Shown here: piece after piece, positions 37,612 to 45,460 of the stretch | How positions within the stretch are numbered: position 1 is the first letter of the stretch | Layout of the letters: every line of letters begins with the position of its first letter | NCBI GenBank assembly: GCA_964510225.1 | Contig: CAZEAN010000019.1 | Coordinates: 1 to 60,657, forward strand | DNA length: 60,657 bases | Direction: 5' to 3' | From: CAZEAN01 sp964510225 | GTDB lineage: Bacteria > Planctomycetota > Planctomycetia > Isosphaerales > Isosphaeraceae | Notes under the pieces: model-generated | Databases searched by the model: none | Told to the model about the DNA's origin: nothing | The model's input: the letters and a program-made list of their open reading frames with translations, nothing else | Program-made: the position numbers and the translations under genes

Positions 37612-38982
37612 TTAATTGTTGTTGTCGTTTCGGAGTGAGAGCCCAAGCTCTTTGAGCTTTTCGCGGACCTCATTGAGTGAGGTGATTCCAAAGTTCTTAC
37701 ATTCCATCAGATCATCGGTTGACTTTCGGACGATGTCACCGAGCGTCTGGATACCGAGCTTCGTCATGCACTTCCGTGAACGGACGGAGAGGTTCAAATC
37801 GCTGATCGGTCGACCCATCACCGCCCGCTCTTCAGCAGAGACATCGGAGACTGCCGATCCTGGCTGGGGAGCCGCAGACGGGGCCCGACTCAAGACCGGG
37901 GCAGTCTCAGAGCCCTCCAGAGCCATCCCAAGTAGGAGACCCTTGGTGTCCATAATCTGCTTGATCTCCGAGAGAGAGGTCTCGCCAAAATTCTTGGAGG
38001 CCAAGAGAGCGATTTCGGTTGTTCGCGTGAGGTCGCCAAGTGTCCGGATATTCATCTTCCGGAGACAGTTACGGCTTCGGACTGAGAGTTCGAAGTCGGT
38101 AACGGGGATTTCAAGGAGTGTCCGGAGCTTGTCGTATTGCTTCTCAAGACTCTCGTCGTAGTACATGTCGCGACTCGCCCGGCAGTCTTTAGCGAAGAGC
38201 TGGGCACGGGGGTCGTTGGGAAGATGTTTGAGAACTTGCTCATAACAGGTTTCGGCTTCCCGGAGCCGCTGATCGTCTTCCATCAAGATCCCGAGATTCA
38301 CGAGGGCTGCCATCGGGACTGGTGGGTGTCGGAGGCATTGTTGATAAAACCGGATCGCGGTTTGATCATTGCCATAGAGATCGTTGATGTAAGCCAGCTG
38401 AAAAAGTGCACCGGTGTGGTCGCGGTCAATCTCTAAGGCTTTCTCAAAGGCAACGGAGGCTTCATGGAGGTCACCATCATCAGCGAGAAGACAACCGGCC
38501 TGATATTGGTACTCTGCGACCCCTGAAGCCTCTGCTTCGAGTTTGCTGAGCATTGATCGGGCGACATCGGTCTTCCCTGCCTGTCGAAGAGCCCCGAGCC
38601 GATGGAGCGCTGCACGCTTGGGATCGGTTCCCGACTCTCCGGCGGCTGCAAAAGCATCGGCGGCTTCTTCCCAACGCTGGAGGTTCTCCAACGCAAGGCC
38701 ACGATGGAAGTGGGCCATCCCGTTGTCACCAGCGTTCTCGAGATGTTCCAGGGCCTGACTGTAATGGCCGTGGAGCACTTCGGCGACCCCGAGTCGGAGG
38801 TGGATCTCCGGTGCCATTGGGCTTTCTCGGTGGCGGTCTTTGATGTTTTGGACCGACTCTCGGAGCGTCTGGTAGCGCGACGGATCACGCCCGAGGAGTT
38901 CTCGGAGGTCAGCGACAGTCGAGGCGTCGAAGGGGTCGCGGTCCATCAAGGCCCGGACATCGGAGGTCATTTGATCAGACAT
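37612..38982 (-). CDS. TPR protein with two RNA polymerase alpha-CTD-like domains
   Basis: A 456-residue protein. The first two thirds are TPR-like helical pairs (IHLRLGVAEVLHGHYSQALEHL, AFEKALEIDRDHTGALFQLA). Two copies of the RNA polymerase alpha C-terminal domain follow, at about 293-355 and 392-452. Domain 1 (LSVRSRNCLRKMNIRTLGDL) keeps the equivalents of E. coli Arg265, Asn268 and Cys269. Domain 2 (LSVRSRKCMTKLGIQTLGDI) has Lys at the Asn268 position. Both have Thr at the Lys298 position (FGETSL, FGITSL). The linker between them is Ala/Pro/Ser-rich. No catalytic or assembly (alpha-NTD) part is present, so it is not a polymerase subunit. It may bind DNA or compete with polymerase alpha for activators; that is inference. 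It is the first gene of the minus-strand block leading into tgt-yajC-secDF. Confidence 0.85.
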   Translation of the reverse strand: MSDQMTSDVRALMDRDPFDASTVADLRELLGRDPSRYQTLRESVQNIKDRHRESPMAPEIHLRLGVAEVLHGHYSQALEHLENAGDNGMAHFHRGLALENLQRWEEAADAFAAAGESGTDPKRAALHRLGALRQAGKTDVARSMLSKLEAEASGVAEYQYQAGCLLADDGDLHEASVAFEKALEIDRDHTGALFQLAYINDLYGNDQTAIRFYQQCLRHPPVPMAALVNLGILMEDDQRLREAETCYEQVLKHLPNDPRAQLFAKDCRASRDMYYDESLEKQYDKLRTLLEIPVTDFELSVRSRNCLRKMNIRTLGDLTRTTEIALLASKNFGETSLSEIKQIMDTKGLLLGMALEGSETAPVLSRAPSAAPQPGSAVSDVSAEERAVMGRPISDLNLSVRSRKCMTKLGIQTLGDIVRKSTDDLMECKNFGITSLNEVREKLKELGLSLRNDNNN

Positions 38983-39125
38983 AAAGCGTTCACCTCAACG
39001 CAACAGAGCGAATCGAAATCGAAAGATGCATGACACAATCGGCCGTTCTTCACGGACGGCATGGGTTGCCGGAGTGCTGGAATCGTCCTAAAATCGCCGC
39101 GCCCAACTCGCTGGAGAACTCCATC

Positions 39126-39527
39126 ATGTATCGCGTTTCTCGAGAGATCGACTTTTGCTACGGACATCGACTGCTCAATTACGACGGAAAGTGTCGACAC
39201 CTGCACGGGCACAACGGCAAGGCGGTGATCGTCTTGGAGTCGACTGAACTCGATCAGCGCGGCATGCTGATTGACTTTAGTGAAATCAAGAAAGTCGTCC
39301 AACGATGGATCGACGACAATCTGGACCACAATATGTTGCTCTGTCGGGATGATCCGATCCTGCCGATCCTTCAAGAACGCAACGAGAGGGTCTTCGTGAT
39401 GGAACAAAACCCGACCGCAGAAAACATCGCCCGATTGATCTATGATCACGCTCAGAGTGCCCATCTACCTGTGGTGGAAGTAACGCTCTGGGAAACTCCG
39501 AGATGTGCTGCGACATTTCAAGGATAG
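39126..39527 (+). CDS. queD: QueD-like 6-carboxytetrahydropterin synthase family protein
   Basis: A 133-residue protein of the 6-pyruvoyltetrahydropterin synthase/QueD family. The zinc ligands are in FCYGHRL and HLHGHN, with the catalytic Cys four residues before the second His (GKCRHLHGH). Two later signatures are MLIDFSEIKKVV and NPTAENIARLI, and the end VTLWETPRCAATF has the family Glu. QueD makes 6-carboxytetrahydropterin from dihydroneopterin triphosphate in the queuosine pathway; the proximity to tgt fits. ATG 39126 has GGAG nine nucleotides upstream; the frame extends 32 codons further but that part resembles no family member. A folate or biopterin role cannot be excluded. Confidence 0.85.
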   Translation: MYRVSREIDFCYGHRLLNYDGKCRHLHGHNGKAVIVLESTELDQRGMLIDFSEIKKVVQRWIDDNLDHNMLLCRDDPILPILQERNERVFVMEQNPTAENIARLIYDHAQSAHLPVVEVTLWETPRCAATFQG

Positions 39528-39549
39528 CGAAACAAACGACCTGCGCCAT

Positions 39550-39612
39550 CCTCGTTGAGTTTCCATCAACGAGGTGGACTAGCTCATCAAGCAGATAGGT
39601 CTTTTGATGAGC
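39550..39612. terminator. Two strong hairpins between convergent genes
   Basis: Hairpin 1 is CCTCGTTGA/TCAACGAGG with a 7-nt loop (39550-39574). Hairpin 2 is GCTCATCAA/TTGATGAGC with a 13-nt loop (39582-39612). They occupy the gap between the queD-like gene (plus) and the membrane protein gene (minus) and probably terminate both transcripts. Confidence 0.6.
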
Positions 39613-39636
39613 GATGCCAGGATTAGTTACCGAGGA

Positions 39637-40407
39637 TCAAGGCTGATCTTCCTTGAGTGGGTAGCGAACCTCACTAACGTACCAATCGTTGGGACCTCCT
39701 CCGAGGATTCCACGCAAGGTGAGAAGGCCGCGCTCTTTCTCAGGTATCCCCTTGCTTGGCGATCCTTCAAACTCAAGAGAGATGTAAACAATTGGGACGC
39801 CTTTGAACCTACCACGTTCAAGGATTCTGCCGAGTTTGACCGTTTGGTCCGGTGACGAGTTCAGTCGCCTCTTAATTTCCTGAACGACGACATACCTTGG
39901 GTCATTGAAGATCTCTTGATTCTCGGCGGCGTTGCCGATTTCGGCAAAGATGTCACTCGGAGTTTTACCTGCGCGTCCTTCGGCTGGGTATTGGAAATAA
40001 AAGACTTCAGCAAGTGCCTGATCATCTGTGCTGTCTTTGAGGAGGGCGAGCTTCTCCACGTAGAGTCTGGCAAAGTTCATCGACTGCGAACCAATGGTCC
40101 ACCATTGAACCCCTTGGATGGTCGATGAACTCAGCCCGCAGATCAATCCGACGGAGATCCCAAAGTTCGCAAGCCGGGCACCGGTCAAGAGGTCCGGATA
40201 TGTCTTGATCATGCGGAGCGCAATGGCTCCGGCAGTAATTGCCAGGATCGAGGCAATTAAGAAGACGAGGTTCAGGAACGAGATGATCGAGATCAGGCTG
40301 AAGACGAAGCTGGCGACTGCCCAGGCACTGATGGCCCGGTAGGCCGGTAGTTCATCACCGAGTTGAGGCTCCGAACCCGGAGAGACCGGAGTGGAATCAG
40401 TGGCCAC
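39637..40407 (-). CDS. Membrane protein of unknown function (DUF4190-like N-terminus)
   Basis: A 256-residue protein. The first part has a Pro/Ser-rich cytoplasmic start (STPVSPGSEPQLGDELP), two adjacent hydrophobic segments (about 28-48 and 50-68) and a third near 85-100. This arrangement resembles small DUF4190-type membrane proteins. The remaining 150 residues are soluble and contain VFYFQYPAEGRAGKTPSD and GVPIVYISLEFEGSP, with no domain that I recognise. It converges with the queD-like gene. Function unknown. Confidence 0.6.
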   Translation of the reverse strand: MATDSTPVSPGSEPQLGDELPAYRAISAWAVASFVFSLISIISFLNLVFLIASILAITAGAIALRMIKTYPDLLTGARLANFGISVGLICGLSSSTIQGVQWWTIGSQSMNFARLYVEKLALLKDSTDDQALAEVFYFQYPAEGRAGKTPSDIFAEIGNAAENQEIFNDPRYVVVQEIKRRLNSSPDQTVKLGRILERGRFKGVPIVYISLEFEGSPSKGIPEKERGLLTLRGILGGGPNDWYVSEVRYPLKEDQP

Positions 40408-40832
40408 GGCGTAGCAATCCTCTTGGGCAAGGGAGAAGAGACTCGAATGGAGCAGTTGGCAGATCGACCCCGGTTAGCCTGTCTTAGCATGACACTAACC
40501 CAAATGGATCGGTCTTTACCAAGCTGTGGGAGCGTGCCAACCCCGATAGGGAGCGACACCGATTCGAGTGATTTGATTCTGAGACTAGTCCGCTGCTGTT
40601 GGTGCGTCAAGCGCACCAACTCAATCACGAGAGCATATACGGAGTCGCGGATCAGAATGTTCTCGGGATCGTTTTCGGCCACCTTGGGACACTCGTTGCG
40701 ATCATTTCGACTCGGGGCAGGACCCTGTCATTGGCTCGCCCTACCTCTGCTTTGCTACGCTGAAAGGCCAATCCGGATGGACGGACCAGGTTGGCTCCGT
40801 CGACGTACCCTTGGTAGATTGGATCGGCATTG
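40408..40832. other. Intergenic region with one perfect hairpin
   Basis: 425 bp between divergent genes. The only clear structure is a perfect 9-bp stem GTTGGTGCG/CGCACCAAC with a 5-nt loop at 40598-40620. It lacks a T tract on either side. The long overlapping open frames here do not resemble proteins. Confidence 0.4.
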
Positions 40833-42617
40833 ATGGCGCTCTTAAGTCTTCGGAACCTAAGTCAGAGTTATGGTGGTCCTCCTGTCCTCGATCAGGTTGA
40901 CCTTCAGATCGATCGAGGTGAGCGGATCTGTCTGCTCGGACGCAATGGTGAAGGCAAAAGCACCTTGATCCGACTGATCGCTGGGGAGATTGAACCCGAC
41001 GGAGGCGAGATTCTCCGCAACCAGGGACTCCGGATCGGCCGACTCGCTCAGGAGGTCCCACGTTCCAGCGAAGGGACGATTGCCGATGTCGTTTCTACGG
41101 GTCTTCTCGAAGACGGTTCTACTGTCGATCCCAGTGACCACCGAGTCCAATCGGTAATCTCGAGGTCGAAGCTTGATCCTAGCCTGAAGTTCCAGGAACT
41201 CTCTTCCGGGATGAAGCGGCGGACACTCCTGGCGCAGGCCCTTGTTGGTGAACCCGACCTCTTATTGCTCGATGAGCCGACGAACCACCTTGACCTAGAG
41301 TCGATCCGTTGGATGGAAGAGACCCTGCTCCGTTGGGAAGGGACCCTCCTGTTTATTACGCACGACCGCGCCTTTCTGGAGCGGCTCGCGACCCGGATCC
41401 TGGAACTCGATCGTGGTCGACTCTTCGATTGGCCATGTGACTATCCGACTTTCTTGAAACGCCGGGATGAACAACTCGCCGCCGAGGAGAAGCAAGCTGC
41501 GCTCTTCGACAAGAAGCTCGCTCAAGAAGAAGTCTGGATCCGCAAGGGAATCCAGGCGCGTCGGACACGGAACGAAGGCCGAGTCCGGGCCTTGAAGGCA
41601 ATGCGTGAGGCCCATCGAGAACGACGGGCGAAACAAGGAACCGCCAAGCTCCACGCTCAAGAAGCCGGTCGGACCGGAACTCGGGTGATCGAGGCCGAGA
41701 ATCTCGGTTTTGGATTCGAAGGGAAGACGATCGTAACCGACCTCTCGATCCGGATCGATCGTGGTGACAAGGTAGGCATCATTGGTCCCAACGGCGCTGG
41801 GAAAACGACGCTGGTCCGACTCTTGCTTGGAGAACTCGAGCCAGACCAAGGGACAATCCGCCACGGAACGAATCTGGAGGTTGCCTACTTCGACCAACTC
41901 CGGACCACGCTCGACGAAGAAAAGACCGTCCAAGAGAATGTGAGCGACTACGAGACGATCACCATCGACGGTCGGCAGCGACACATTCTCGGCTACCTTC
42001 AAGACTTCCTCTTTGCCCCTGATCGTTCCCGGACGCTCGTCCGCGTTCTCTCCGGAGGGGAGCGGAGTCGGGTGATGCTCGCCAAGCTCTTCACGAAGCC
42101 GTCGAATGTGTTAGTGCTCGACGAACCGACCAACGACCTCGATATCGAAACCTTGGAGCTACTCGAATCGCTTCTGGTGGAGTACAGCGGGACCATCTTG
42201 GTGGTCAGTCACGACCGAGCTTTCCTCAACAACGTTGTTACCAGCACTCTGGCAATCGAGGACGGTGGAGTTGTCAAGGAGTATGAAGGAGGCTTTGACG
42301 ATTACGTCCGGCAGCGGAAGCCGAAAGAAACGTCAACGAGTACGCCCAGCCCAAAGCCGAAAGCGACACAAGACGAGCCAACGAGTCGACCACGGAAGCT
42401 TTCGTACAAGGAGCGCCGCGAACTCGAAGCCCTCCCTGCCAAGATCGAGACTCTTGAGACGAAGCGGACCGAAATCCACGAAGCGATGGCCGAGCCCTCC
42501 TTCTATCAACAGGAGAGCACCGCAATCGCCGCGACCAAAGCCGAACTCGAACGCCTCGAATCCGAACTCACTGAAGCCTACACCCGCTGGGAAGCCCTTG
42601 AGGCCTTGAATGTATGA
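40833..42617 (+). CDS. ABC-F family ATPase (Uup/EttA-like)
   Basis: A 594-residue protein with two ABC ATPase domains and no membrane segments, typical of ABC-F proteins that act on the ribosome. Domain 1 has Walker A GRNGEGKST, signature LSSGMKRR and Walker B LLLLDEPTNHLD. Domain 2 has Walker A GPNGAGKTT, signature LSGGERSR and Walker B VLVLDEPTNDLD. The interdomain linker is highly charged (RRTRNEGRVRALKAMREAHRER). The C-terminus ends in a coiled coil (KIETLETKRTEIHEAM), pointing to the Uup group, which has a C-terminal DNA/RNA-binding coiled coil. ATG 40833 was chosen over the in-frame TTG directly before it. Confidence 0.9.
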   Translation: MALLSLRNLSQSYGGPPVLDQVDLQIDRGERICLLGRNGEGKSTLIRLIAGEIEPDGGEILRNQGLRIGRLAQEVPRSSEGTIADVVSTGLLEDGSTVDPSDHRVQSVISRSKLDPSLKFQELSSGMKRRTLLAQALVGEPDLLLLDEPTNHLDLESIRWMEETLLRWEGTLLFITHDRAFLERLATRILELDRGRLFDWPCDYPTFLKRRDEQLAAEEKQAALFDKKLAQEEVWIRKGIQARRTRNEGRVRALKAMREAHRERRAKQGTAKLHAQEAGRTGTRVIEAENLGFGFEGKTIVTDLSIRIDRGDKVGIIGPNGAGKTTLVRLLLGELEPDQGTIRHGTNLEVAYFDQLRTTLDEEKTVQENVSDYETITIDGRQRHILGYLQDFLFAPDRSRTLVRVLSGGERSRVMLAKLFTKPSNVLVLDEPTNDLDIETLELLESLLVEYSGTILVVSHDRAFLNNVVTSTLAIEDGGVVKEYEGGFDDYVRQRKPKETSTSTPSPKPKATQDEPTSRPRKLSYKERRELEALPAKIETLETKRTEIHEAMAEPSFYQQESTAIAATKAELERLESELTEAYTRWEALEALNV

Positions 42618-42725
42618 GGAAAAGTTGGCATTTGCGTACTGGCATTGTGATCCGCGTCGATCGTCCGATCCCTAGTGTCGATTCGATTTCAGTACCCATC
42701 TCGGGTTCGAAGATTAGCAGGATCG

Positions 42726-43292
42726 ATGACTATAATAGTTGAGAGCCGCCGGAGAAAGCTTGAGAATGTAGAGAGACGCTGGCCCGAGGCGTCGATTATC
42801 GACATGACGTCGAAAGGAGAGGATCCCTGGGTACGGTTCAGCCCGTTCTATCCACACGGTGGCATCCCCATCCCGAACACTCCCGATCAGACTGCTCAGT
42901 CGGTTGAAGGGCTCTGGCAGGGACTTAAGGTCTTTGAAGAGGAAGACATCGACCCTGGTAGGTGGGCCATCACCAACATGACTGGCATCAAGCGAGGTGG
43001 TAAGATTAGTGGGAGTGTTCGAGGGCATCGTTTTGGAGTCGGGAACGATATTCTCCTGGGTTATCGCGAGGCCCGCTTCCGAATCTACTTACCCGCCTAT
43101 AAATGGGTACTGGAGAATTGCCTCACCGACGAAGTCGAGGAGTTGCGGCAGTCCTCTCTGAATGGCACTCTTGTGTTACTTGATTACGAAACTAATCTGG
43201 ATCCGGAAGATCTGAACCGTCCACTATCTCACGCGGGATTGATCAAATGCCATATTGAGGAAGCCTGGCCCGAAGCTCTTCCGCTCGCTTAA
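42726..43292 (+). CDS. DUF6939-type protein of unknown function
   Basis: A 188-residue protein I recognise as the DUF6939 group. Conserved-looking stretches are RRWPEASIIDMTSKGEDPWV, RFSPFYPHGGIPIPN, SVEGLWQGLKVFE, GYREARFRIYLPAYKWVLEN and LLDYETNLDPEDLNRPLSHA. It has no signal peptide and no membrane segment. Function is not established; the Trp/Tyr/His-rich conserved blocks suggest a binding or enzymatic pocket. ATG 42726 has AGGA upstream; an open extension of 17 codons to 42675 is probably not translated. It stands alone between the ABC-F gene and ispF on the same strand. Confidence 0.65.
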   Translation: MTIIVESRRRKLENVERRWPEASIIDMTSKGEDPWVRFSPFYPHGGIPIPNTPDQTAQSVEGLWQGLKVFEEEDIDPGRWAITNMTGIKRGGKISGSVRGHRFGVGNDILLGYREARFRIYLPAYKWVLENCLTDEVEELRQSSLNGTLVLLDYETNLDPEDLNRPLSHAGLIKCHIEEAWPEALPLA

Positions 43293-43407
43293 GAAGCCTG
43301 ATGTGTCTGGATTCGCCTTGGCTGATTGGTTTGATCACAAGCTGTTGCATCTGTTTCGATCACTTGGCTAGGATCGTCTCGGTCAACAACGGAGGAGGTA
43401 AGAACTC

Positions 43408-43914
43408 GTGCGGGTTGGGATTGGTCACGATACCCATCGATTGGTCGAAGGCCGCGCCTTGATTCTTGGCGGTGTCACGATTCCGTTCGAGAAGGGGCTT
43501 TACGGTCATTCGGATGCGGATGTCGTCTTACACACCGTCGCTGACGCAATCCTAGGCGCAGCGGGGATGGGTGACATCGGCGAACTCTTCCCCGATACCG
43601 ACCTCACGTGGAAAGACCTCGATAGCTCCCGGCTCCTTGCCCAGGTGATGGAACGGGTCGCGAGTCGAGGCTGGGAAGTGATCAACTGTGACTTGATCAT
43701 CCACGCCCAACGCCCCAAACTTCTTCCGTATAAACCGTCGATTCGATCCAATATCGCGCAACTCCTCAAGCTTCCCGAAGAGTCGGTGAACGTCAAAGCA
43801 AAGACCGGGGAGCATGTTGGACCGGTTGGTCGCGGTGAGTCGATCGTTGCGCAGGCGGTTGTGTTGATCGAGACCGTCGAACGGTCCAAATTATTCGGAA
43901 CTGAAGGCAACTGA
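43408..43914 (+). CDS. ispF: 2-C-methyl-D-erythritol 2,4-cyclodiphosphate synthase
   Basis: A 168-residue IspF, the cyclising enzyme of the non-mevalonate (MEP) isoprenoid pathway. The zinc-binding motif GIGHDTHRL is at the N-terminus (Asp8, His10). It is followed by GHSDADVVLHTVADAILGAA, GDIGELFPDTD, and the C-terminal TGEHVGPVGRGESIVAQAV loop. A strong Shine-Dalgarno GGAGGAGGT lies eight nucleotides before the GTG start, which fixes it. The stop is three bases before the cysS start, so the two are co-translated from one mRNA. Confidence 0.95.
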   Translation: MRVGIGHDTHRLVEGRALILGGVTIPFEKGLYGHSDADVVLHTVADAILGAAGMGDIGELFPDTDLTWKDLDSSRLLAQVMERVASRGWEVINCDLIIHAQRPKLLPYKPSIRSNIAQLLKLPEESVNVKAKTGEHVGPVGRGESIVAQAVVLIETVERSKLFGTEGN

Positions 43915-43917
43915 ATC

Positions 43918-45396
43918 ATGCCGATCCGTGTCTACAACACGCTGAGCCAGACCAAGGAACCACTAAAGACTGTTAATCCCGGCAAAGTTGGGATGTACGT
44001 TTGTGGACCAACGGTTTATTCCAAGAGTCATATCGGCCACATGGTCGGGCCGGTGATTTTCGATACAATTAAGCGCTATTTGGTTTATTGCGGTTACAAA
44101 GTTACTTGGGTGGTCAATATCACTGATGTTGACGACAAAATGATCGTCCAAGCAAATCAAGAAGGCATTAGCGTCAAGGAACTTGCGGAACGGATTACGG
44201 CTGATTATCTCGACTGCCTCCGCGCTGTTCGAGTGGACGGGATCGACGAGATGCCTCGGGCGACCGAGCATATCACCGAAATCGTTGCGATGATCCAAGT
44301 ATTGATCGATAAAGGATTTGCGTATCCCGCTTCTGGTGATGTTTATTTCGACGTCGCCAAGGCCGCCGAGTACGGAAAGTTAAGTCACCGAAACCCCGAG
44401 GAACTCCAAGCCGGTGCTCGGATCAATCCTGGAGAGCAGAAGCGCCATCCTGGTGACTTCGCTCTCTGGAAAGGATCCAAGCCGGGTGAACCCGCTTGGG
44501 AGAGTCCTTGGGGACCTGGTCGTCCTGGTTGGCATATCGAGTGTTCAGCGATGGCCACAAAAATCTTGGGTGAGCACTTCGACATCCATGGTGGCGGCCT
44601 CGATCTAGTCTTTCCGCACCACGAAAATGAAGTTGTTCAATCGGAGTCCTATTCTGGGAAACCGTTTGCGACTTATTGGCTCCACAACGGTCTCTTGACG
44701 AACAAGGGTCGGAAGATCAGCAAATCCGATCCCGATACCGTTGTTCTGATGAGCGACCTCCTGGAACGGTTTGAGCCAGACACCCTCCGAGGCCTCCTCC
44801 TTTCAAGTCATTACCGAAGGCCGATCGACTACAGCTCCAGTCGACTGGAGGAAGTCGGCCGGGGTCTTCAAGCGTTCCGATCCCTCTTCGAAAGGTTTGA
44901 GCGGCTCACGGGGGATTCCTTTTACGAACTTGAGGGGCCCAAGACACGCCAGTCGGGTGAGGAGCATGCGAAGCAAGGGCTCCCACCGGAAGTCGCTGAT
45001 CATCGCGCTCGGTTTCTGGAAGCGATGGATGACGACTTCAACACCGGTGGAGCCTTCGGTGAACTCTTTGAGTTGGTCCGCGCCCTCAACCGTTACGTCG
45101 ATACCGAGCAGTTGGATGCAGGAACCGCCAAAGCCGAGGCATTGGAGCTGTTCCGGAAGGGGATGAAAACACTCAGGGAACTCTCAGAGCTTCTTGGTCT
45201 CTTTCTTGAGGCTCCGAGTTCATCGAGCGGCTCCGATGACTCCCTGACCGGGCCGTTAATCGAACTCTTGATCGATCTCCGAGCGCAAGCAAGGCAGCAG
45301 AAAAATTTCGGGATGGCGGATCACATCCGTGACCGGCTTGCCGAACTTGGCGTCACGCTCGAAGACCGGCCAGGCGGGACCGATTGGAAGCTCTAA
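43918..45396 (+). CDS. cysS: Cysteinyl-tRNA synthetase
   Basis: A 492-residue class I synthetase that charges tRNA-Cys. The HIGH-type motif is in CGPTVYSKSHIGHM, the zinc ligands are the Cys of that motif plus WHIECSAMA and PHHENE, and the KMSKS loop reads GRKISKSD (Ile for Met). The C-terminal DALR-type helical domain (DHRARFLEAMDDDFNTGGAF) is complete. Its length is in the normal range with a short Ser-rich insertion (APSSSSGSDDS). The ispF stop is three bases upstream, giving an ispF-cysS unit. Confidence 0.95.
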   Translation: MPIRVYNTLSQTKEPLKTVNPGKVGMYVCGPTVYSKSHIGHMVGPVIFDTIKRYLVYCGYKVTWVVNITDVDDKMIVQANQEGISVKELAERITADYLDCLRAVRVDGIDEMPRATEHITEIVAMIQVLIDKGFAYPASGDVYFDVAKAAEYGKLSHRNPEELQAGARINPGEQKRHPGDFALWKGSKPGEPAWESPWGPGRPGWHIECSAMATKILGEHFDIHGGGLDLVFPHHENEVVQSESYSGKPFATYWLHNGLLTNKGRKISKSDPDTVVLMSDLLERFEPDTLRGLLLSSHYRRPIDYSSSRLEEVGRGLQAFRSLFERFERLTGDSFYELEGPKTRQSGEEHAKQGLPPEVADHRARFLEAMDDDFNTGGAFGELFELVRALNRYVDTEQLDAGTAKAEALELFRKGMKTLRELSELLGLFLEAPSSSSGSDDSLTGPLIELLIDLRAQARQQKNFGMADHIRDRLAELGVTLEDRPGGTDWKL

Positions 45397-45415
45397 GTCG
45401 GACCTTCTCTGGGAG

Positions 45416-45445
45416 ATGAGCGAGCGAGTGGCTCATTCTCTCTTC
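45416..45445 (+). terminator. Probable terminator of ispF-cysS
   Basis: ATGAGC and GCTCAT form a 6-bp stem around a 9-nt loop, followed by TCTCTCTTC, beginning 20 bp after the cysS stop. The stem is short, so confidence is moderate. Confidence 0.4.
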
Positions 45446-45460
45446 ATACGTTTCGGTCCA

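Noticed and set aside
40561..40640. Possible tRNA-like fold around the 40598 hairpin
   Set aside because: No consensus T-loop or D-loop and no plausible acceptor stem; only one stem is present.
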